From contig JAHLMK010000007.1 in assembly GCA_019915135.1 (NCBI GenBank), forward strand, positions 2,356,001 to 2,420,000: a DNA stretch of 64,000 nucleotides, in the 5' to 3' direction. Below, in pieces: positions 56,499-64,000 of this stretch; the first letter of the stretch is position 1, and each line of letters starts with the position of its first letter. Under the pieces are notes generated by a model. That model was given only the letters and a program-made list of their open reading frames with translations. It had not been told where the DNA came from and made no database searches. The DNA comes from Strobilurus pachycystidiatus (lineage: Eukaryota; Basidiomycota; Agaricomycetes; Agaricales; Physalacriaceae). Both the position numbers and the translations under genes were made by a program.

Positions 56499-59172
56499 TC
56501 AAAACAAGCTAATCCTACCAGGATAAAACCAGAATGACACGCCAATTATAATGTACAAAGCTGTGCGCTGTATGTTAGTCGCCTGTCCTTTCAAAAACTA
56601 AGAGCTCACGACTTACACATTAGGATGAGTCCTCCTAACCAATTGGACTTCCCGTCGATGATAACGTAGTTCATGACTTGCACTTGGGAGCCGTTAGTGT
56701 CATGGAACGGAGTGACAGCCAAACTGTCCGTACCAGATATGTACAAGACCTAGTCCAGCCAAAGTCAGTCGAAGTAATCCCAAAACGTCGACATGATCCT
56801 CACCAGGGATTCGAATGGGTCAAAGAGAAGCGCCAGTGGTTTATCGGCGATCCACGCGACGATCACCATGAAACTACGATAGCGTTCATAAGACTTCGGA
56901 CTCTAGTCGATAAGCATGTGCGACATACGGCGTTACAAACAGTGCAGTTTGCTGAGAGAGATATGAATTCCATATCACGAGATTCGCGCGCAAAAAAACC
57001 GCTCACAATCGTCGAACCAACCGCGACAGATATGCTGAAAGACAGCTTGTCCTTGTACGATGTGTTGATCGCAGTAGCACATTCTGATGGTCCCGCCGTC
57101 AGCCCGAATTCGTCCGCTCAGAGTGGAGACCGTACCTGCAAGAGACCCCACAGCCGGAAGGAGAATGAGGCCAACCCATCTCTTGCTGATGGTCGAGGAC
57201 ACGTCATTCATCGATTCAACTAGCAAGTCTGCAGTGCATCCGACGCCCTGTAGAACGATATATATCGGGCAACACTGATGAGACAGGACCATACCACAGT
57301 CACAATTGCAAGGAGAAGCAGGACTAAGAACAAGCTGATGTTCGTTTCTCTTGGTGGTGATATTACGGGATCCTGTTTGGCTTTCACGAATTCATCCCGG
57401 GCAGCCTCTGGGGATCCATGATAAGTGGAACCGCTGAAAATTCTGCTACTAGAGCCGCGGCTCATTGGATGGCCACCGGGTCCATCGACCAGGCGAACTG
57501 TGAAGGGCGGCGGGGCATTGACATCAACGTCCGAGTCAGATCTTGAAGAGGCAATCGTAGAGGAAGACTTGTAGCCTCTCTCAGGCGCTGTAAGCATGTT
57601 CAGCCCGTGTCCAGAATCATGCACGATCGAGTAAACCCACACGTGAAAGCGTAACGTTCGTTCAAAGGGATGTCTTGGAATCCACCGGCGTATAGTTTGG
57701 ATGGGCTCGGCGATTGGTATGGTTCCTGCTTTCCGCCGTGCCTGCCTTGGATGCCTCGTCGAAAGAAAGACATAGGACTCCTCAAGACATTCTTGTGGTG
57801 CTTGCGATTCTCGAAGTTGGTATCTATTCATAGTCGTTACCATTGGGTGCTCGCTCGGGGTCCATTTGACGTTGGCCTACCATGATAGAGATGGTTGTGA
57901 GACCATAGTTGGAATACGAGCGATGCAATGTAGACTGTGGGTGTACTCGTAAGAGAAATGACGATAGCAGGTACAAGCAGTACCCACTGAAGATAAGAAC
58001 AATAGAGACCTAGGAACACTATGAGTCGGCAAGTGGGATGACCTGGACTAGGAGAAACTGACACTGTGGCTCATCTGCAGTATGCTCTGCTTCTGCGACG
58101 CCGAGATAACGTTTTCCTCATTACCGCTGAGGGTGAAGTGATACACAGCGGGCAAAAGAATCGCCCCGACAGATATACTGAGCAAAGACATATTCATAGA
58201 GTTGGCCGCTGTTGCAATTGTTAGCTGCAGCTTGGAAAGAAAGTGAAGTATCTGTAAGTACTTTGTTCGATGACTTGCTCAGAGAAGCGAATACCGCCAG
58301 CGAATAAACATATACCGAGGACGAGTACTGCTTGAATGTCAGGCAGAGCCTTACGCGAGTGAGATGACTGACGAATCTTGCTCAGCATGGAGCCGATGAC
58401 TGGGTCTCCATTAGAAGAAGCGTTACATCGGAAGAGAGCAACTCACGAGTCGACTGTACAACACGGAGCTCACACTTGCGTAGAGCTGTGGCAGCAACAA
58501 TTATCTCAACACTAGGCATGTATGCTGTCAGCTGCGCAGGTCACTCAGAGGAGCTGAGGCTACGTACACGTTGGCCTAGAGTCGCGTCAGTGACCAGATA
58601 CTGGTAGGACCGAAGAACGCACCATGCTCGCGTTAATGAGGCCACTGGTCGCTCCTCCAAGCCGAGAAGTAAGCTCTTGGGTCGTTAATTCATGTAGTCG
58701 CATCAGAGGCACGAGACCAAGAAGGGTTACTGGGGCGAGTAAGTTGGCAGAAACACGATTGGGTCAAAGAGGACATACAGATAAACACCCAGACATCGGG
58801 CTCGTCCATGATTCGATTGAGGCTGTACTAGATGCAAAAGGGTGTTGATTGGAAGGACTAAGAAGAGGCAAGGCAGCGTACGGCAATGGGGATCAAGAAA
58901 ATAAGGATATTGAGCCCTGAGAGGAGGCACTTCAGTATTCGTCAAGAGCATCGTCTGCACGTACATGAATGGAGTATTATGCGCCTCCAGCCCCTTGTGA
59001 GTCGGCTCCAGAGGGCGGGCTTCGCTTTGGTGCTTGGCGTCGCGAAGAAAGGCAAGTGGCGGTCGTCTGGCGGTGCATCTGGCAGGCTCGTGTCAGACTC
59101 GGAGACAAGAAGCGGTGGGGGCAGCGTTGGATAGCCAAATGTTTGCATGGGAAAGGAGGGAGTGTGGGTCAT
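56499..59172 (-). CDS. Vacuolar Ca2+/H+ exchanger-like protein (VCX1/CAX family), divergent
   Basis: About eleven short exons. MTHTPSFPMQTFGYP begins a cytosolic N-terminus with WRRIILHS joined to GLNILIFLIPIA (TM1). Then come TLLGLVPLMRLHELTTQELTSRLGG; the first cation-site helix GLINASMANVVEIIVAATAL (canonical GNAVEL is ANVVEI here); VLGICLFAGGIRFSEQ; NMSLLSISVGAILLPAVYHFTLSG; and IASLVFQLWSHNHLYH. A loop of about 190 residues, Ser-rich, follows. After it: TNISLFLVLLLLAIVTVVWS, WVGLILLPAVGSLA joined to ECATAINTSYKDKLSFSISVAVGSTI (canonical GNAAEH is GSLAEC), FVIPFMVIVAWIADKP, FDPFES, MNYVIIDGKSNWLGGLILM and, in the last exon, YIIIGVSFWFYPG. The order is exactly that of fungal CAX; transport ability may be altered. 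Confidence 0.85.
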
Positions 59173-59502
59173 GCCAGCCAGCAGTGACTGGCAGTGATAG
59201 TGATAGAACGAGAGGCAGAACGGTGGCGGACTCGGAGGCGAGCATCGTTCAATGTTCTTCTTGATCGAGTGCTTCTTTTTGTCCCTGTTTGGCTTGCGTG
59301 GATGCGGTCTTCAGTTTCGTTCGTTAAAACGCGTAAGATTGAGAAATGCTGCGTGAAGCGTGTGGCACAGTATGAAGCAAAAGGCGAGCTCCCACAGACG
59401 CCCACTGTCGTTGTCGAGGCCGAGAACGGCCTCGGCACTCCTCGGCGGGACCCGGAGTCACTTGTGACTGTCACGACCCATCTGTTTCTCTCACTCGCCG
59501 TC
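59173..59502. promoter_or_regulatory. Divergent promoter, exchanger-like gene / COX4
   Basis: 330 bases between two divergent starts. No TATA box is evident on the COX4 side. A TGACTGGCAGTGATAGTGATAG patch lies near 59185, close to the exchanger start; its role is unknown. Confidence 0.45.
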
Positions 59503-60063
59503 ATGTTGTCTCGCGCCAGCGTCGTTGTGCGCCCCGTCGCTCGTGCCGTTGCCCTGGCCGCCAAGCCGTCCCCCGTTGCCAACCTCAGGGCATTCTCCGC
59601 ATCTGCCAAAGCGCTCTCTGACGGTCACGGCGCACCGCCCCCCATCATCGTTGGTCCCGGTATCGAACCCGGTGAAGTCCCCACCGCGTACGATCAGACG
59701 ACCGGTCTCGAGCGTCTCCAGCTCCTCGGAGACATCTCCGGCTTCAACGTCTTCGACCAGGAGCCTCTTGACTCCAGTCGTGTCGGCACCAAGTCCGACC
59801 CAATCCTGGTGGCCGCAAGTGTCAGTCCTGCCGGCTCCCTTTTTCTGCAATAATTTCTCAGCTCCGCTACAGTCTCACAGCCGTATTGTCGGATGCACTG
59901 GCTCGCCCGCTGATTCGCACGATGTTCTGTGGTTCGAACTTACGCAAAGCAAGCAGCGTCGCTGCTCTGAGTGCGGTTCAGGTACGCCCATATCCTCGTA
60001 TCATCCTTGCTCTCTCTAAGCCAATACCTAGTGTATGCTCTCGCGGGACCACACACCCACTAA
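59503..60063 (+). CDS. COX4: Cytochrome c oxidase subunit 4 (Cox4, zinc-binding; animal COX5B)
   Basis: MLSRASVVVRPVARAVALAAK, followed by ANLRAFSASAKAL, is a mitochondrial presequence. The mature part has TTGLERLQLLGDISGFNVFD, SSRVGTKSDPILV and, after an intron (GTCAGT...TACAG), SHSRIVGCTGSPADSHDVLWFEL, the nuclear-encoded zinc site. It continues KQRRCSECGS and, after a second intron with acceptor ACCTAG, VYALAGPHTH, ending at 60061-60063. The four Cys/His-type zinc ligands (GC, and CxxC in CSEC) and the ECGSVY block match the family. A frame reading through to other stops lacks VYAL, so this 3' exon is preferred. It is a structural subunit of complex IV. Confidence 0.9.
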
Positions 60064-61288
60064 ATCCTTGTAATGTAATCGCAATTACACATGCACCAAC
60101 AACTTTTTCTCTTGCAATAATTGGAACAATCTCGATGGATGGATCCCCAACCCTCTAGTCGTCCAAACCATCCCGGCGAACTGATTGCGTTAGATACCTG
60201 GGGCCAATTCGTTTTCTCAAAGTATTGTTCGCCGTCTGACCCTCTCATTGCTCACCATGCTTTTCGTGACTAGCGTTGACCCAAATTATGTAGGCTAGAT
60301 TTTCCAGAAAAAACCCACCCATACCCTCTTTTTGTTCTGAGACTTACGCTTGTCGGGTTCTGTCTGGACTCCTGCCTTGTTCAGTCGGTCTGGACTGGCC
60401 CTCCCCGTACTCTCCCGACTTAGGGTCGCAGTGCTCTGTGAATGTCCAAAGTGTGTTCTGTGAATGTTCAAAGTTGATATCGGCTCGACTGCAACGAACA
60501 TCAGAGCTTGTAGGCAGTCTTAAACCCTCTCCAGGTATCATTCAGTGCCAGACATCCATACCTTCGGCCTCTCTAGTCGATGGGCATGATTTAGGCGACA
60601 ACAATGGACGAGCCAGAAGACTCGGCCCTGATTAGCGGAATTGGATGTACAGACGATCGACGTGTTGCAGAAGAGACTCATGAGATGATGAGGCTGGCAT
60701 TCCTCGCCAATTACCTCGCTCGACAGTCGACTCACTCCTTCAAACATCAGGTCGAATTGTGATCTTGACTAACCCTCATTCAATAGCTCCAATATTTGTT
60801 TTGCGCGTCGTAAATGACGCGGACGAGTTGGATGATTTTTGTGAACACTGAACAGCTCAAAAAGATACAACGGCAAGTATACACTGATAGTACTTGGATA
60901 CATACAATATCACAATATCACTACACAAAGCGGTCTCTAATCTACTGTGTCATTATGTTGTCTCCAAATGAATCAATCACAGAGCCTGCCATCATACTTA
61001 CGAATTCCTGCGCGTGCAATTCGGACTGCCGGCATGTGTGGGTGATCGCGTTGCCAGTGAAAGCGCGAGTCTGTGGCGGGTTTTCTGAGTAGCAAAGCTT
61101 GAGAGTATGTCACTCATGTACACCGCTGTTGACGCGTTGACGTGTCTGAGCGGCGCACGCTTCAATTTGGTTCTCCTCAGGTTTGCCTCCGGAACATCGA
61201 GATCCCCGGAATATGGAGATGCTTAGGCAAGCACGTGCGCCCCTTCTTAGCACCCTCCGCCATCGAGGGGGCTTAATTATTAACCTCC
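60064..61288. other. Long intergenic stretch (1.2 kb)
   Basis: Between COX4 and the metallophosphatase gene. It holds a short tandem repeat (listed separately); no coding region, RNA gene or clear promoter element was recognised. Confidence 0.4.
60435..60474 (+). repeat. Two-copy tandem repeat, 22-base period
   Basis: TCTGTGAATGTCCAAAGT at 60435-60452 recurs with one change at 60457-60474. No known element matches it. Confidence 0.7.
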
Positions 61289-62700
61289 ATGACCTCGACA
61301 CGATTAATTCTCGCATACTCTGCCGCATCGCTCTTTATTGTCTATGTGCTCCTGAGCAGCGTTACCAGCCAGCTCGCTGAATCTTGGCTCTACTCCTCAA
61401 GTTAGTGTATGAGCAGATGCACCGCATGACGGAATATTGACTGTTGCGCCAAGAGCCGCCCGACTTCAGCGAGTACCGCTACTTGGACGTCCTGTCCGAG
61501 CACGACTTTCCGCTAGGTGCGCCTTTCACTCCAGGCGGGGTTCCGTGTACTAACTTGGAAACGCTCAGACGACCCGCAGAAGCGTGTCATTCTCGTTGGC
61601 GACATTCATGGAATGTATGACCAGCTACAGTAAGTTTCGCTCTCGCACCAGAGTCGTCCGTCTGAATTTTTTCGTCAAGATCGTTACTCCACTCATTATC
61701 TTACGATCCATCCTCCGACACTCTGATCAGCGTCGGTGACATTGTTGCCAAGGGCCCTCACAAGGGATCCATGGCCGTTCTCTCCTACATGTCCTCCAAC
61801 AACATCACCGCCGTCCGAGGTAATCATGACCAAATGGTTATCGAATGGCACTCGTGGCTGCGGTGGACAAGGTCACTTTCTGGCGGCTCCGAGTTCATCG
61901 CCGGCGCGCGTGCCAAGTGGGTGCACGCCCAGAAGCACGGGGCGGAAGATGTGGAAATATGGGTCGCCCAGCAGAAGAAGAAGGACAAGGCCAACTCCAA
62001 GTGGTGGAGACGTATCCCGAGCGGCTGGACGCTGTTCGGTGATCACTTCGAGATCGCATATGCCATGACCGATGACCAGTTTGAGTACATGGTCTCTAGA
62101 CCGCTTAAACTCCACATCCCTCACGCACACGCCTTTGTCGCACACGCCGGTATCCTCGCCTCCGATCCGCGGTACAAACCATGGCACAAGAAGCAGCCTC
62201 TGGCCAAGATCCCATCGCTAGAAGTTGGCCAACCGACGTCTGTCTTACGACGGCTTCAAGAGGCTGCTATCCTCTCGGACGTTGTGCAGAACACGGATCC
62301 GTGGGTAACGCTCAACATGCGGGGTGTACTCAGTCGAGAGGTTACGCGTGGCAAGGACGGTACCCCTTGGTCCGACCTGTACAATGCGGACATGTCCCTC
62401 TGTCACGGCTTCGACCAGAATCTCTACTCCACGGAACACAACAAGAAGAACCTGCCTTGCAACCCAGCGACCGTCATCTACGGCCACGCGGCATCCCGTG
62501 GTCTCGATGTCAAGCGGTGGACTATCGGAATAGACTCAGGATGTGTGTACGAGAGATGGATGACTGCTCTTGTCCTAGGAGGACGCTTCTCGCGCAACGA
62601 GGATGAGGAGGCTTCCCTTAGCACTACCAAGAAGTCATCAATCATCAGCTTTGGTGATCACGGCAAAGGAAAGGTTGTCAGTGTTCGGTGCGATCCTTAG
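61289..62700 (+). CDS. Calcineurin-like metallophosphatase, PPN2-type (membrane anchored)
   Basis: MTSTRLILAYSAASLFIVYVLLSSV is a short basic start plus one membrane helix. The calcineurin-fold metal motifs follow in order: RVILVGDIHGMYDQLQ (GDIHG), ISVGDIVAKGPHKG (GDxxxKGP) and AVRGNHDQM (GNHD). Later come HAHAFVAHAGIL (HAG) and TVIYGHAASRGLDVK joined to GIDSGCVY (GHA and GIDSGC). The order matches Ppn2-type vacuolar endopolyphosphatases and bacterial ApaH/PrpE-like enzymes; yeast Ppn2 also has an N-terminal helix. A charged insert (WVAQQKKKDKANSKWWRR) is present. Three introns near the 5' end: about 61400-61455, 61517-61570 and 61629-61680. Endopolyphosphatase activity is inferred from the family. 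Confidence 0.85.
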
Positions 62701-63078
62701 TAGATCCTTACTTTATTGTATTATATGATTTACCTTACGACAAACTTCATAAGTATATGTATCTCTGTATAACAGTGTCTTAATATCGCTTTCTTTTCAA
62801 CAAATATAGGTAGTTTCGAGATATCAGTGTCGGTTGTCGGGTTCGCGGTGTCGTTCCAGCCGTGCCTACAGTAACTCTCGAAGGCTCAGAAGATGTCGTT
62901 GGTGAATGGTCCTTTCACCACTCTTCTGAACAGTGGCGTTTCCGTGTCACTCTCCTCGCGTGTTGTCGGCATGATGCCTGCATCGTGTCTTCAAGTCAAC
63001 TGACCGTTCTTCTGCAGCTGCATACCAACCTTGGTCCAGTGGACTCTGATAGACACCTAAGTTATGTATGCTTATTCT
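62701..63078. other. Convergent 3' region
   Basis: 3' ends of the phosphatase and cyclotransferase genes; nothing else recognised. Confidence 0.45.
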
Positions 63079-63808
63079 TCAATTATATCTACTGTCCGAA
63101 GGATCACCGTTATACCACTTGTAAGCATTCAGCCTCACGAAATCCTCGAACGACCATAGCTCAGATACTAGATTGTTAATGTCGATGTAGATGTATGTTT
63201 CCGTCTCCATACCCGTTGGGAACGCAGCGCCCTCGGTGATCGGAGTGGGATGCGCAGGTATGAGCTCCTTGTCCGTTAGAGCCACAGAGAGCGGTTCTGC
63301 GGCAGCCAAGGGGTGGGCCTCAACGCGCTCGCGAGTGTACTCCTGATAATGAAAGGTCAGTCTATGGGTACTGAATAACCTTATCAATGGCCTAGGGTGT
63401 CGAGAAGCACTAACATTACCCTCGAAAATGTCCAAGAGCTTCATATCTTGGTCTGTCAACCCGGAAACCAGCGTTCCGCGAACACAGCTTTCTTCGGGAG
63501 TCAGAGTACGGTCAAAGAGTCCACGCGAGCGTGATACGGGAACGATGCCTGGATAGTCTTCGTTCTGTCGACACGGTGTCACTCGGATCACTCTTGTACA
63601 CGCAAGGATGAACAGGAACTTGCCCGAACGACATGGCGCGTATGGTCCTGGAGGACGATGAGTACATGCGATCTCTCGAGCAAGGGCTCAATCGAACAGG
63701 TAAGATAGCGGGCGCAATGCTGAGATGCGCTCCAGAGTTCCTGATGACCTTGGTGAGGATCTTGGGATGCATGAGAGTCCCATAGAAGAAGGCGGAATGC
63801 GTCGGCAT
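63079..63808 (-). CDS. AIG2-like / gamma-glutamylcyclotransferase-fold protein
   Basis: MPTHSAFFYGTLMHPKILTKVI carries the family's YGTLxxP motif that lines the gamma-glutamyl site. HLSIAPAILP joins, across an intron near 63640-63695, to HTRHVVR. A short gap then leads to NEDYPGIVPVSRS, TLTPEESCVRGTLVSGLTDQDMKLLDIFEG (the fold's second half with the catalytic-type Glu in DxFEG) and SELWSFEDFVRLNAYKWYNG. Small size and order fit AIG2/GGCT-like fungal proteins. It may cleave gamma-glutamyl peptides, but many AIG2-like members have no shown activity. Exact exon 2 borders are approximate. Confidence 0.82.
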
Positions 63809-64000
63809 GGAAGGGAGATGAGGGAGATAACGATAATACGTAAACGTTACCCAGCACTTTCGGCAACTCAAAGAGTCGCCGTGGAGCTAGAGGATGAGTA
63901 GAGGATGCAGAGAGGATGACAGTCGTTCTTGGAATGCGCGCGTTCATCTGCTCCTTCCCAGCTTTCTTCAGAAGGTACTCGACAAGTGAGATGCACCAGA
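63809..64000 (-). other. Edge fragment, possible coding end of a further minus-strand gene
   Basis: An open frame enters from the right edge (ISLVEYLLKKAGKEQMNARIP, then SASSTHPLAPRRLFELPKVLG) and meets a GTAACG donor-like site near 63850. It could be part of a neighbouring gene or the leader of the cyclotransferase gene. Too short to name. Confidence 0.3.

Overview
The window looks like nuclear DNA of a mushroom-forming basidiomycete (Agaricomycetes). Genes are dense on both strands, and nearly every coding region is cut by several introns of about 50-60 nt with GT...AG ends. Several products belong to families I know mainly from Agaricomycetes: a seven-helix membrane protein, a DUF6699-like protein, and a secreted Ser/Thr/Ala-rich repeat protein. 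No bacterial operons, tRNA or rRNA genes, CRISPR arrays or intact transposons were seen. Gene models were built by hand by joining open frames at plausible splice sites, so internal exon borders are approximate unless stated.

Layout, left to right. 1-8.5 kb: 3' end of a zinc alcohol dehydrogenase; mitochondrial RNA helicase SUV3 (-); a SAM-domain tail-anchored protein (-) divergently paired with an IMD/I-BAR protein (+). 8.7-15 kb: a GNAT acetyltransferase, an orphan 7TM protein and Mediator subunit MED19, all (-). 16-21 kb: a TDT-family organic-anion/sulfite transporter and an MFS transporter (+). 21.3-25.4 kb: the SNF1/AMPK alpha kinase (-), whose start lies 127 bp from a divergent gene (+) encoding a protein with four copies of a histone H3-tail-like motif. 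26.3-29 kb: a secreted protein with an internally duplicated module. A decayed inverted relative of it lies at 38.9-39.8 kb.

29.8-38.2 kb: OMA1 protease, an AIF/FSP1-type flavoprotein, an alpha/beta hydrolase and a thaumatin-like protein, all (-). 40.1-46.2 kb: a divergent pfkB sugar kinase (-), the RPL4 chaperone ACL4 (-), an uncharacterised conserved protein (+) and the Svf1 stress-survival factor (+). 46.4-51 kb: CTU2/NCS2 tRNA thiolation protein (+), a DUF6699-like protein (+) and a probable membrane glycosyltransferase (-). 52.4-63.8 kb: a uridine kinase/UPRT-like fusion (+), a secreted SGNH esterase (+), a Ca2+/H+ exchanger-like protein (-), COX4 (+), a PPN2-like metallophosphatase (+) and an AIG2-like gamma-glutamylcyclotransferase (-).

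Most genes are ordinary housekeeping functions (mitochondrial RNA, respiration and proteostasis, tRNA modification, transcription, nutrient signalling, transport) interleaved with secreted and membrane proteins, without an obvious biosynthetic cluster. The most unusual item is the H3-tail mimic at 23707-25386. It carries repeated K-Q-T-A-[R/K]-K-[S/T] motifs and sits head-to-head with the kinase whose yeast homologue is reported to phosphorylate H3 Ser10.
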